From JAFGJQ01 sp964586145 (GTDB lineage: Bacteria; Planctomycetota; Phycisphaerae; UBA1845), in contig CAZPHH010000009.1 of the NCBI GenBank assembly GCA_964586145.1, positions 1-64,000 on the forward strand: DNA of 64,000 bases. The letters run 5' to 3'. Below, one piece after another: positions 1 through 8,713 of this stretch. Each line of letters begins with the position of its first letter. The first letter of the stretch is position 1. Under the pieces are notes generated by a model. It saw only the letters and a program-made list of their open reading frames with translations. It searched no databases and was not told the origin of the DNA. A program made the position numbers and the translations under genes.

Positions 1-246
1 GTGGACACCCAGATGAACGTCTGGGTCAGCCATCAGAGCGTCTATCTCTAGCCGACACTCCGGCTGCGTCTCCCCGACCATCCTTCCCGTTCTCTTCGTC
101 CTGGTACTCCGCCCACCCGTCCGAAGGGCGCGTCCCGGCGCGCCGGGGCCGCCCATCCCCGTCCGGCCAGGGACGAACCGCTTGCCCGAAGTGTAGCACA
201 AGCCCCCCGCACGCCCAAAGCCCAAACCCCGGCCCGCCAAGCCAAG

Positions 247-645
247 CCGGCCTTGAAAGGCCGGTCTATCCTCGCGCCGGCCTGCGGCGGAGAGAAGCGA
301 CATCGAGCCGGAAGCCCGTTGAGAACGGGCTGCGGCGGTGAGGGACAGAGGCGTGGTATGCGTGGAGCGCGTCAACCGGTCCTCGAAGGACCGGCCTACA
401 AGCCCGCGGCGGCGGGGAAGGCCCGTGAACGGGCCTCGGGCGAGCGGACACCTCATCCGGTCCCTTCAGGACCGGCGGGTTGGGGTGGGGTGGCGCGAAC
501 CCGCGGTTGAAACCGCGGGCTCATCTCGGCCGGGCCTGCGGCCCTTGGGTCGCCCCGGCGACTCGCTATGGCGAGGGGGGGGTGAAGAGCAACGGCTACG
601 TCGCGAGTCGTCATGCCCGATCCGCCTTCGGCGGAAACGGGCATG
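247..645. repeat. Family of short hairpins with variable stems and purine loops
   Basis: At least six perfect inverted repeats occur in about 400 bp: 247-264, 313-331, 376-394, 420-435, 457-475 and 500-519. Stems are 7-9 bp and differ in sequence, while the loops are alike (GA, GAG or CGA, or TGAA if the closing pair is opened). The palindrome at 612-645 is nested: outer arms CATGCCCG/CGGGCATG enclose CCGCC-TTC-GGCGG. Pairing kept while stem sequence changes suggests an RNA- or cruciform-forming repeat family. No function is known to me. Confidence 0.6.
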
Positions 646-738
646 GCACCGAAGACAAGAGGCTAGAAACTGGAGACTCGAGACTGGACGGAGGGGAGAC
701 CGGCTCGAATGGCCAGACTCCAGAGACCGGCTAGAAAC

Positions 739-948
739 CCGGTCCCACAAAGACAACCCGGTCCCACAAAGACAACCCGGTTCCACAGAGACAAGCTGAT
801 CCCACACAAGAAGCCGGTTCCACAAACACTGGAGAACTGGAAGCGAGAAACTGGAGAACTGGAGACCAGAAGAAGAGCAGACCGGCTGGAGAGCCGGTCC
901 CACAAAGACAGGCGGGTCCCACACCGAGAGCCGGTTGCACCGCAGAGG
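739..948 (+). repeat. Degenerate 19-bp tandem repeat
   Basis: Units resembling CCGGTCCCACAAAGACAAC begin at 739 and 758 (identical copies), then 777, 796 and 814 with increasing divergence, and again at 894, 913 and 931. The stretch between, 833-893, is built from CTGGAGA/GAAACTGG-like words. No gene or known element explains the array. Confidence 0.6.
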
Positions 949-993
949 CGGGGGCGACGGCACAATGCGATGCTGTCCCGTCGGCGGCATGAC

Positions 994-1002
994 TGCTACA
1001 AT
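994..1002 (+). promoter_or_regulatory. Possible extended -10 promoter for the YdiJ-type gene
   Basis: TGC followed by TACAAT (997-1002) matches an extended -10 element, five of six bases of TATAAT. No good -35 hexamer sits 16-18 bases upstream. It lies about 80 bases before the start codon at 1081. Confidence 0.3.
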
Positions 1003-1080
1003 AGCGTGATCCGTACCGAGTGCCGTTCGGCGGCCTCGGCAGGTTCGCATAGGCCCGTGACGCGAAGGAATCGATCTTTC

Positions 1081-3969
1081 ATGCCCGATAGCCCCCCCGC
1101 CGCACTGCGCGAGACCCTGGCCCGTACGGTCCAGGGCGACGTGCGTTTCGACAAGCTGACGCGTGCGATCTACTCGACCGACGCGAGCATCTACCAGATT
1201 ACTCCCCTGGGCGCGGTTATGCCGAAATCGACAGAAGACGTTGTGGCCACGGTCCACGCGTGCCGAGAGCACGGCGTTTCCATCACGCCGCGCGGGGCGG
1301 GCACCGGGCTGACCGGCGCGGCCGTCGGGCCGGGCGTGCAGATCGACTTCTCGCGGTACATGGACCGCATTCTCAATATCGACACGAAGGCCCGCACCGT
1401 GCGCGTCCAGCCGGGCGTGGTGCTGGATGAGTTGAACGCCGAACTGGGCCGGCTGGGGTTCCAGTTCGCAGTGGACGTCGCCACCAGCAGCCGGGCGACC
1501 CTCGGCGGGATGGCGGCCAACAACTCCTGCGGGGCGCATTCCATCCTGTATGGCCGGACCGTGGACCAGATTCTGGAGATGACCACAGTCCTTTCCGACG
1601 GGTCGGTGGCCGTCTGGGGCTGGCAGGGCCTGGCCGACGGATCGGCCACGGCCGGGTCACTGGCGGTCGGGGCGATGGACGTTCTGACCCGGGTGGGCAG
1701 GGAGTATGGCAGCGAGATTGCCGCCCGATATCCGAAGGTTCTCCGGAGCAACGGCGGCTATGCGCTGGACCGCCTGATCGCCCGGGCACCGGCGATGAAC
1801 CCCATCGGCCTGCTGAGTGGAAGCGAGGGTACGCTCTGCCTGATTACAGAGATGCTCCTGCATCTTACCCCCCTGCCGAAGGCCAAGGGCCTTCTGGTTC
1901 TGCACTTCCACGAACTGATGGAGGCCCTGGCGTGCGTGGCCCCGATGCTGGCCTACAAGCCGGCCGCCGTGGAGCTGGTGGACAAGCTCATCCTGGATGC
2001 GGCTCGCACGAACCCGCTCATGGCGGCTCGTGCCAATGTCTTCCTGGAGGGCGATCCGGCCGCGCTGATCATCGTGGAGCTGTTTGACGACGACCCTGCC
2101 GCGCTGGATGCCCGACTGGACCGGCTGGAGGCTGAACTGAAGGCCAAGCGCACCGGGTATGCGTGCGTCCGGCTGACCGACGCGCGGCAGAATGACGTGT
2201 GGGAAGTGCGCAAGGCGGGGTTCGGCCTGCTCATGTCGCGGCCGGGGGACGAGCAGCCGTATGAGTTCGTCGAGGACGCATCCGTCGGGGCCGACAAGCT
2301 GTTTGACTACATCCACCGCGTGCATGAGTTGTTTGCGCGGGAGGGTGTCATGGAATCGGGCCATTATGCCCACGCGAGCGTCGGCTGCCTGCACATCCGC
2401 CCGGTGCTGAACCTGAAGAAGGGCGGCGACGTGGCGCGCATGCGCCGGATCGCCGACGGCGTCAGCAGCCTGGTGCTGGAGTTCGGCGGGGCGATGACGG
2501 GCGAGCACGGCGACGGCATCATCCGGTCCGAATGGATCGCCAAGATGTACGGCCCGACGATTGTCCGGGCCTTCCGCGAGATCAAGAACGCGTTTGACCC
2601 CGGCGGCATCCTGAATCCGGGCAAGATTGTCGACCCCTGGCCGATGACGGAGAACCTGCGGTACGGCGAGGGCTACGAAACTACGCCGGTCAAGACCTAC
2701 CTGGATTACGACGCGTACGGAGGCATGGCGGGGCTGGCCGGCATGTGTAGCGGAGTCGGGCAGTGCCGCCAGCGGCTGGTCGGCACGATGTGCCCGTCCT
2801 ATCGGGCCACCGGCGAGGAGATGCACAGCACCCGGGCCCGGGCCAACGCTCTGCGCATCGCCCTCTCCAACCGCAGGCTGCTTGACGGCCTGGACGACCC
2901 GGTGATCGGCGAGGTGCTGGACCTGTGCCTGGCGTGCAAGGCCTGCAAAACCGAGTGCCCCACGGGGACGGACATCGCCAAGCTCAAGGCGGAGTACCTG
3001 TCCTATCGCAACCAGAAGGTCGGCGTGCCCGCGCGCAGCCGCATGGTGGCCAACTCCATTCACCTGGCCAAGTGGGGCAGCCGATTCGCCCCGATCAGCA
3101 ACTGGGTTGCGCAGTCGTGGCCGGCGCGGGTGCTGTTCGAGAAGCTCTATGGATTTGACCGGCGCATCCCGATGCCCGCCTACGCCCGACGGACGTTCCG
3201 GCACTGGTGGCGGCATCACCTGAAAATCGTCACCGACCGCCCTGCTCCGCGTGGTCGGATCGTCTACTTCTGCGACACCTGGACGAACTACTACACCCCC
3301 GCGGTCGGCATCGCGGTGGTGAAGCTGCTGGAGGCGGCGGGGTTCTCCGTTGTCGTTCCGAACACCGAATGCTGCGGGCGGCCGCTGATCAGCAAGGGGC
3401 TGCTGGCCGAGGTCAAGGGCATGGCCGATCGCAATGTCGCCCGGCTGACGCCGTTTGCGGACCTGGGCATTCCCATCGTCGGGAGCGAACCGAGCTGCGT
3501 GAGCACCCTGGTGGACGAGTATCCCCAATTCGTCCGCACACAGGAAGCCCGCAACGTGGCGAAATGCACGCACATGGTCGAGAACTTCCTGGCGAACCTG
3601 CTGGAGAAGGAGCCGCACGCGATTCGCTTCCGCACGCAATCCCTTCAGGTGTTATACCACGGGCACTGCCACCAGAAGGCGCTGTTCGGCACCGCGAACG
3701 CCGTGCAACTGCTGAAATCCGTGCCAGGCCTGGATGGGAAGGAGATTCCGAGCGGCTGCTGCGGAATGGCCGGTTCGTTCGGGCACGAGGTGGACCATTA
3801 CAACGTGGCCAAGGCCGTGGGCGAGGACGTGCTCTTCCCGGCGGTCCGCGGCCGGGGCGAGGCGAAGATCGCGGTGTCGGGCTTCAGTTGCCGGCACCAG
3901 ATCGGGCATCACACCGGCGCTGCCGTTCGTCACCTGCTGGAGTACCTGGCGGACGCGGTGGCGGAGTGA
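1081..3969 (+). CDS. ydiJ: FAD-linked dehydrogenase fused to Fe-S subunit (YdiJ/GlcD-GlcF type)
   Basis: Predicted 962-residue oxidoreductase of the YdiJ family, which oxidises 2-hydroxy acids such as D-2-hydroxyglutarate or D-lactate and passes electrons through FAD and Fe-S clusters to the respiratory chain. The N-terminal half is a PCMH-type FAD domain (PRGAGTGLTG near residue 70, GGMAANNSCG near 145) followed by the FAD-oxidase C domain with TGEHGDGIIRSEW. Near residue 616 is a ferredoxin motif CLACKACKTECP. Two cysteine-rich CCG segments follow (ECCGRP and GCCGMAGSFGHE). The ATG at 1081 is chosen because homology starts there and AAGGA lies about 11 bases upstream; the open frame extends further into repeats. 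Substrate is not determined by sequence. Length is close to E. coli YdiJ (about 1018). Confidence 0.9.
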   Translation: MPDSPPAALRETLARTVQGDVRFDKLTRAIYSTDASIYQITPLGAVMPKSTEDVVATVHACREHGVSITPRGAGTGLTGAAVGPGVQIDFSRYMDRILNIDTKARTVRVQPGVVLDELNAELGRLGFQFAVDVATSSRATLGGMAANNSCGAHSILYGRTVDQILEMTTVLSDGSVAVWGWQGLADGSATAGSLAVGAMDVLTRVGREYGSEIAARYPKVLRSNGGYALDRLIARAPAMNPIGLLSGSEGTLCLITEMLLHLTPLPKAKGLLVLHFHELMEALACVAPMLAYKPAAVELVDKLILDAARTNPLMAARANVFLEGDPAALIIVELFDDDPAALDARLDRLEAELKAKRTGYACVRLTDARQNDVWEVRKAGFGLLMSRPGDEQPYEFVEDASVGADKLFDYIHRVHELFAREGVMESGHYAHASVGCLHIRPVLNLKKGGDVARMRRIADGVSSLVLEFGGAMTGEHGDGIIRSEWIAKMYGPTIVRAFREIKNAFDPGGILNPGKIVDPWPMTENLRYGEGYETTPVKTYLDYDAYGGMAGLAGMCSGVGQCRQRLVGTMCPSYRATGEEMHSTRARANALRIALSNRRLLDGLDDPVIGEVLDLCLACKACKTECPTGTDIAKLKAEYLSYRNQKVGVPARSRMVANSIHLAKWGSRFAPISNWVAQSWPARVLFEKLYGFDRRIPMPAYARRTFRHWWRHHLKIVTDRPAPRGRIVYFCDTWTNYYTPAVGIAVVKLLEAAGFSVVVPNTECCGRPLISKGLLAEVKGMADRNVARLTPFADLGIPIVGSEPSCVSTLVDEYPQFVRTQEARNVAKCTHMVENFLANLLEKEPHAIRFRTQSLQVLYHGHCHQKALFGTANAVQLLKSVPGLDGKEIPSGCCGMAGSFGHEVDHYNVAKAVGEDVLFPAVRGRGEAKIAVSGFSCRHQIGHHTGAAVRHLLEYLADAVAE

Positions 3970-4028
3970 CGGCACGGTGAAGGGGCGGTTCCGCGTCGCG
4001 CTCCGAGCCGTATGCCCGCCGCGGTTCG

Positions 4029-5135
4029 TCAGTTGTCGGTGCCGTTGGTAGAGGCGTCCTGGGGTCGGAAGAGAATCTCGCCGTAGTTGAAATCACCCGC
4101 CTGACTGCACCAGTCCGCGGTGGACGGATGGCGCTGCACCACGACCGCCAGGTAGGTCCCGTCCCATACCTGCTCTTCTTCGGACCAGGCCAGCGATTCC
4201 ATCCTTGCGATGGTCTGGTCGCACTCGGTGTTGTTTGAGCGGCCCAGCACGCACACGCTGACGGTGTTTGCGGAACCTTGAATGGCCTGCTCCAGGGACG
4301 CGTTAAAGCCGCTCCGCTGGACCATGCCCTGACTCTGGTTCGCAAACGTGATGGCGCCGGTGATCACGCCCTGGGTGTCCGTATCGTCCGGATCGAAGAG
4401 CACGCGATCCCTCATGCGGTATGCTCCCTCAATGGATCCCGGATTGTTTCCCCGATACAGCGCGAACACCAACTCGTTGTCGTCGAGCGTTTCGAGAGCG
4501 TTCCGGACGTCCGGGAGGGCAAAGATCTGCTCGCACGTGAAACCGGTGAGGCTGTCGTCGGTCACGTACCGCAGGGTGAAGCGGTCGATGGTCACATCGC
4601 CTGGCCGCGTGGCCAGCAGGTCGATGCACAGTTCAAACTCTCCGCCGGAGAGCAGTGAGAGGATCTCGTCCGGCACGTCCACTTCGGCCGGCTCCGCAGT
4701 GACCGTTCCGCCAACCGCACGACGCAAGCGGATCTGCGGTAATGCCGTGCCGTCTTCGCACACGTCCGCCTGGCCGAACTCGCCGAAACGCGCAGTCAAC
4801 AGGACGGAGCTCTGGGCATCGCCGGCCGCCGGGATCATGGTGACATCCGCCGCGTCCACGAGCAGGCCGGCCCTCCGCGGGGGCAGCGCCGGTGTATCCG
4901 CCCGCACGTCCAGGGACACGGATTGCGCAAGGGTTCCCGCCTCCTCAAAGGTGAACTCGCCGGCCGATCGGGGTCGCAGTTGCACGTCTGTTTCGGTTTC
5001 CTGTGGCGTGCCCCCGCCACCGCCTGACCCGCCGCTTCCGCCGGAGCCGGCGCATCCTCCACCGAGAACGAGGAGCGCCGCCACCCCGATCCCGCCCAGC
5101 AGGCTCACGCGCTTCATGCCCATTTCTCGCATCAT
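4029..5135 (-). CDS. Putative lipoprotein, glycine-rich linker
   Basis: 368-residue protein of unknown function. The N-terminus has basic residues (MKR), a hydrophobic stretch and a lipobox-like LGGGC followed by a Gly/Ser linker, so it should be a lipid-anchored envelope protein. The mature part has no motif I recognise. It contains several cysteines and alternating hydrophobic segments, as in beta-rich extracellular domains. Start choice: ATGATG at 5135/5132 after AGAAGAG; the ATG at 5117 (MKRVSLL) is an alternative that gives a cleaner signal peptide. It converges with the YdiJ-type gene and diverges from the MerR/receiver gene. Confidence 0.7.
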   Translation of the reverse strand: MMREMGMKRVSLLGGIGVAALLVLGGGCAGSGGSGGSGGGGGTPQETETDVQLRPRSAGEFTFEEAGTLAQSVSLDVRADTPALPPRRAGLLVDAADVTMIPAAGDAQSSVLLTARFGEFGQADVCEDGTALPQIRLRRAVGGTVTAEPAEVDVPDEILSLLSGGEFELCIDLLATRPGDVTIDRFTLRYVTDDSLTGFTCEQIFALPDVRNALETLDDNELVFALYRGNNPGSIEGAYRMRDRVLFDPDDTDTQGVITGAITFANQSQGMVQRSGFNASLEQAIQGSANTVSVCVLGRSNNTECDQTIARMESLAWSEEEQVWDGTYLAVVVQRHPSTADWCSQAGDFNYGEILFRPQDASTNGTDN

Positions 5136-5352
5136 TTTCTCTTCTACCCGCGGCAGGCCTCACGGATGCATGTTACCGGACCTTCGCACTGTTCGCGCGG
5201 TCTTTTCCGTTTAGTTCAATCGTAACGACTATACGTCGATATCCAAGGCGAACGGAAGGTGCGAGGAGCCCACGGCGGCCAGCGGCAACGTCGGCCCGGA
5301 CCGCAGACCAGCCGTCGAGATGGCAATGCTCCGGCCCGTCGGAACCCGTATT

Positions 5353-5931
5353 ATGCCCAACCCCAAAGACGTTTTGACCACCGGCGATGTCGCCCGCATC
5401 TGCAACGTGGCCCCGCGCACGGTCTCCAAATGGTTCGACAGCGGGCAACTCCGCGGCTATCGCATCCCCGGCAGCAAGGACCGCCGCATCCCGCTGGCCC
5501 AGCTCGTCCGGTTCATGAAGGCCCACGGCATGCCCCTGAGCGGGCTGGAAACCGGTCGACCGCGTGTTCTCGTGATCGACCCGGACGAGGAGTTCGGCTC
5601 CCTGCTGGCCACCACTCTGACCCGCGACGATCGCTGCGAACTCCGGACCGCCCCTTCCATGTTCGAAGGGGGTGTTGCCGCCTGCGACATGAAGCCGCAC
5701 GTGATCCTGGTGGACGTGTCCGTGCCCGGGTTCAACGCCCGGCAGATGCAGCGCGTGTTGCGATCCCACGACGACCTGGCCGACGCCAAGCTGGTGGCCA
5801 CCGGGGGCGGGCTGACGCCGGGACATGCCGAGGCGTACCGGCAGGAGGGTTTCGAGGCGTCCTTCCACAAGCCGTTCGACATCCAAGAGCTGATGCAGAA
5901 GATCGACGAGCTTGCGGGTGTCGCCGTCTGA
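5353..5931 (+). CDS. MerR-like helix-turn-helix / response-regulator receiver hybrid
   Basis: 192-residue predicted DNA-binding regulator. Residues about 6-55 are an excisionase/MerR-type winged HTH (LTTGDVARICNVAPRTVSKWFDSG). Residues about 70-188 form a CheY-like receiver: VLVIDPDEEF supplies the acidic pocket, ILVDVS holds the expected phospho-acceptor Asp, and HKPFD carries the conserved Lys-Pro. The DNA-binding domain is N-terminal to the receiver, the reverse of the usual OmpR/NarL order. An in-frame ATG at 5320 would add 11 residues, but homology to HTH families starts at MPNPKD. No partner histidine kinase lies nearby. Confidence 0.8.
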   Translation: MPNPKDVLTTGDVARICNVAPRTVSKWFDSGQLRGYRIPGSKDRRIPLAQLVRFMKAHGMPLSGLETGRPRVLVIDPDEEFGSLLATTLTRDDRCELRTAPSMFEGGVAACDMKPHVILVDVSVPGFNARQMQRVLRSHDDLADAKLVATGGGLTPGHAEAYRQEGFEASFHKPFDIQELMQKIDELAGVAV

Positions 5932-5959
5932 GCGGACCGCACGCCGCCCCACCGGCCCC

Positions 5960-6628
5960 CTACTGCTTCACCCGCTTCAGCACTTCGTCCACCATCTTCT
6001 TCGTTCCCTGGAACACCTCTGCCGGGCCTGAGGCCAGCATGTAGGCCGGCGTCGACACGATCTGGTACTGTGGATCCACCACGATGTCGGTGGCCGGGCA
6101 GTTTTGGTGCTTCGCCCCCATCTTTTCCACGGCCGCGGCGGTCTGCGCGTCGGTGCCGATGGTCAGAGTGGGGGCGATCTTCCGCCGGCCGGCGATCCGC
6201 GCCATCAGGGCGGGTGCGATGCACATGAACCCGATCGGCTTGCCCATTTCGATCATGTCATTCACGAGGCGCTCCACGTCGGCATCCACCTCACAGTCCG
6301 GGCCCGCGGCAGCGAACGTACAGAGGTTCTTGGCGGCGCCGAAGCCGCCGGGAACGATCAGGGCATCGATGTCCCGCGCTTCCATCGCTGAAAGGGGCGT
6401 GATTTTGCCGCGGGCGATGCGGGCCGACTCGGCCAGTACGCCGCGGGTCTGGCCTTCCGCGGGCTTCTGCTGCACGTGGTCGATCACGTGCATCTGTGGC
6501 TTGTCCGGGGCGCAGCAGACGGCTTGGGCGCCCGCCTGATCGAGGGCCAGCAGGGCCAGAACGGCTTCGTGGATCTCACTCCCGTCAAACACTCCGCAGC
6601 CGGAAAGACAGACAGCGACCTTTGCCAT
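5960..6628 (-). CDS. elbB: ElbB-like DJ-1/PfpI family glyoxalase
   Basis: 222-residue member of the DJ-1/PfpI superfamily, closest to ElbB (isoprenoid biosynthesis protein with amidotransferase-like fold), whose E. coli form has weak glyoxalase activity. It opens with VAVCLSGCGVFDGSEIHE, typical of ElbB. The nucleophile-elbow cysteine is in GFMCIAPALMA, and PGGFGAAKNL is the conserved glycine-rich turn. The start at 6628 has a strong GGAGGTG Shine-Dalgarno five bases upstream; longer open frames are not needed. Divergent from miaB. Confidence 0.88.
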   Translation of the reverse strand: MAKVAVCLSGCGVFDGSEIHEAVLALLALDQAGAQAVCCAPDKPQMHVIDHVQQKPAEGQTRGVLAESARIARGKITPLSAMEARDIDALIVPGGFGAAKNLCTFAAAGPDCEVDADVERLVNDMIEMGKPIGFMCIAPALMARIAGRRKIAPTLTIGTDAQTAAAVEKMGAKHQNCPATDIVVDPQYQIVSTPAYMLASGPAEVFQGTKKMVDEVLKRVKQ

Positions 6629-6806
6629 GGGAACACCTCCGATGGTACTGGGGTTCAGGGTTTCTCCGGTCTCGCCTTCTCCATTGTACCCCCGCGGAGT
6701 GGGCGCGGCCACCGGTTCTGCTCGCGTTGCATCACGGGCCTCGTCTTCGTAGAATTTCCGGTCCGGACCGGCCCGCACGGTATGCGATGGGAGGGGAATC
6801 CCGGGA

Positions 6807-8303
6807 ATGATTGTGAGCACCCGAACCGTATATCTCGAGACGATGGGCTGCCAGATGAACGTGCTGGACAGCGAGCTCGTGCTGGGGCAGTTGCGTCGGC
6901 TCGGGTACCGACCGGTAGACGATATCGCCGGGGCGGACGTGGTGTTGATCAACACGTGCAGCGTGCGGGACCACGCGGAGCAGAAGGCCTTCTCCCGGCT
7001 AGGCGCCCTGAAAAAGCCCAAGGCCGCCCGGCCGGCGATGGTCATCGGCGTGATCGGCTGCATGGCCGAGCGCGATCCGGACGGCATTTTCCGAAAGACG
7101 CCGCACGTGGACCTGGTGTGTGGGCCGGGCGAGTTGAACAAGATTCCCGCCCTGATCGAAGAGGTGCTGGAGACACGTCAGAAGGTGGTGGCGCTGACGG
7201 AGAACAAGTCGCGCCGCAATTCGCTGCTGGCCCGGGCGGTGGACTGCGACTCGGTGGAGGCCCTGGACCTGTCGCGCGAGGCCGGCCTGCCCGAGCGGAT
7301 GACCCAGGCGTACGTGCGCATCCAGCGCGGCTGCGACAAGTTCTGCACGTTCTGCATCGTTCCCTACACGCGCGGGGCGGAGCGTTGCCGGCCGCCGCAG
7401 GTCATCGTCGAAGAGGCGAGGATGCTTGCGGACCGCGGCTGCAAAGAGGTGACTCTGCTGGGCCAGACGGTCAACAGCTACGCCTTTCCGGAGAACGGGC
7501 GGCGCATCGGGCTGGCGGACCTGCTGGAACGCGTCAACGCCATTCCCGGGCTGGAACGTATCCGCTTTGTAACAAATTACCCCGGTGATTTCACCGACGA
7601 CATTCTCCAGGCCATGGGCGATCTGCCCAAGGTGTGCGAGTACCTTCACATTCCCGTGCAGAGCGGATCGGACGCCGTGTTGAAGCGCATGAACCGCCGC
7701 TACACGGTCGAGCGGTACGAGGAGCTGCTGGCCCGGGCGCGCGAAACCGTGCCCGGCGTCGCGCTGGCAACCGATTTCATCGTGGGCTTCTGTGGAGAGA
7801 CCGAGGCGGAGTTCCAGGCATCGTACGACCTGGTGGAGCGGGCGCGGTTCAAGAGTCTTTTCTGCTTCAAGTACTCACCGCGTCCGAACACGGTCGCGGA
7901 CCGGCGGCTGCCGGATGACGTTCCGGATGCGGTCAAGCGAGCCCGCAACCTTGCCATCCTGCGGCTCCAGGAGCGGATTTCGCTGGCCGACAATCAAAGT
8001 TTCATCGGCCGGGAGGTCGAAGTACTGGTAGAGGGCTTCAGCAAGGCGGCCGTCAAGGCCCAGGAGGCGGAGCAATCCCGCGGGGCGGAAGTCGGCTGGC
8101 GCCGCGCCGATCAACTTGTCGGGCGGACGCGGGGCGACCGAATCGTGGTCTTTCCCGGTACGGAGGCGGACATCGGCCAGGTTCGCCGCGTTCGGGTGCA
8201 ATCGGCCACGGCCCTGACCCTGTTCGGGGAGTTGACGCCGGTCGTGGCGGGCCATACCGTCGCATCGAGGGCGGCGGACGTCCACGGCACCACCGGGGTT
8301 TGA
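6807..8303 (+). CDS. miaB: tRNA-2-methylthio-N6-dimethylallyladenosine synthase MiaB
   Basis: 498-residue radical-SAM methylthiotransferase acting on i6A37 of tRNAs that read UNN codons. The N-terminal UPF0004 domain has the three cysteines of the auxiliary cluster (TMGCQMN, INTCSVR, IGCMAE). The radical-SAM motif is CDKFCTFC in GCDKFCTFCIVPYTRG, near residue 175. LGQTVNSY and HIPVQSGSD are family signatures, and a TRAM-like C-terminus follows. The MiaB-type reading is preferred over RimO or MtaB because of QMNVLDSE and the LGQTVNSY segment. A GGGAGG stretch precedes the ATG. ClpS lies 41 bases downstream. Confidence 0.93.
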   Translation: MIVSTRTVYLETMGCQMNVLDSELVLGQLRRLGYRPVDDIAGADVVLINTCSVRDHAEQKAFSRLGALKKPKAARPAMVIGVIGCMAERDPDGIFRKTPHVDLVCGPGELNKIPALIEEVLETRQKVVALTENKSRRNSLLARAVDCDSVEALDLSREAGLPERMTQAYVRIQRGCDKFCTFCIVPYTRGAERCRPPQVIVEEARMLADRGCKEVTLLGQTVNSYAFPENGRRIGLADLLERVNAIPGLERIRFVTNYPGDFTDDILQAMGDLPKVCEYLHIPVQSGSDAVLKRMNRRYTVERYEELLARARETVPGVALATDFIVGFCGETEAEFQASYDLVERARFKSLFCFKYSPRPNTVADRRLPDDVPDAVKRARNLAILRLQERISLADNQSFIGREVEVLVEGFSKAAVKAQEAEQSRGAEVGWRRADQLVGRTRGDRIVVFPGTEADIGQVRRVRVQSATALTLFGELTPVVAGHTVASRAADVHGTTGV

Positions 8304-8344
8304 GAGTCACGGAACAGTCTCATCCTCCGGAAGGCTGAAAACTC

Positions 8345-8695
8345 ATGGCAGACGAACACGATTCCGGCACCGCATTACAGGAGCAGACCCAAGAGCGGGC
8401 GAAGGCGGACCCGAAGCCGAAGATCCTGCCGCCCTACCACGTGATCCTGCTGGACGACAACGACCACACGTATGAGTACGTCATCGAGATGCTTATGCGC
8501 CTGTTCGGCCACTCCCTGGAGACGGCCTTCCAGATGGCCTGCGAAGTGGACGCGACCGGCCGGGTCATCGTGGACACCACGAGCAAGGAGCGGGCCGAGC
8601 TCAAGCAGGAGCAGATTCACGCCTACGGCCCGGACAAACTGCTCGAACGCAGCCGGGGCAGCATGTCGTCCGTGATCGAGCCGGCCATCTCCTGA
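8345..8695 (+). CDS. clpS: ATP-dependent Clp protease adaptor ClpS
   Basis: 116-residue N-recognin that delivers N-degron substrates to ClpAP/ClpCP. The conserved core is visible: YHVILLDDNDHTYEYVIEML (about residues 30-49), then FGHSLETAFQMACEVDATGRV, with the substrate-pocket D-D-N-D and the conserved Ala-Cys-Glu-Val-His region, here with Asp for His. The N-terminal 25 residues are polar and disordered. GGAAGG precedes the ATG. No clpA is in the window. The gene converges with gdhA, 18 bases apart. Confidence 0.92.
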   Translation: MADEHDSGTALQEQTQERAKADPKPKILPPYHVILLDDNDHTYEYVIEMLMRLFGHSLETAFQMACEVDATGRVIVDTTSKERAELKQEQIHAYGPDKLLERSRGSMSSVIEPAIS

Positions 8696-8713
8696 GCACC
8701 CTCCGGCCCTGCG

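Larger units (their letters stand above)
1..1080. other. Non-coding, repeat-rich leader region
   Basis: No convincing gene lies before the ATG at 1081. The first 51 bases read in frame 1 as 16 codons ending in TAG and could be the tail of a gene that begins outside the window, but nothing identifies it. From 245 to about 650 there are many short inverted repeats, and from about 739 to 948 a degenerate 19-bp tandem repeat. Open frames that cross this stretch are low-complexity, Arg/Gly/Pro-rich translations of the repeats and are not accepted as genes. Confidence 0.6.

Noticed and set aside
739..948. CRISPR-like array
   Set aside because: Units are directly adjacent, degenerate and without unique spacers; no cas genes are present.
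709..1080. In-frame upstream extension of the YdiJ-type protein by 124 residues
   Set aside because: The extension is Arg/Thr-rich, translated from the tandem repeat, and has no homology; a good start with an upstream AAGGA exists at 1081.
466..1539. Long minus-strand frame across the repeat region and the start of the YdiJ-type gene
   Set aside because: It is the antisense shadow of a real gene joined to repeats; low-complexity and no motif.
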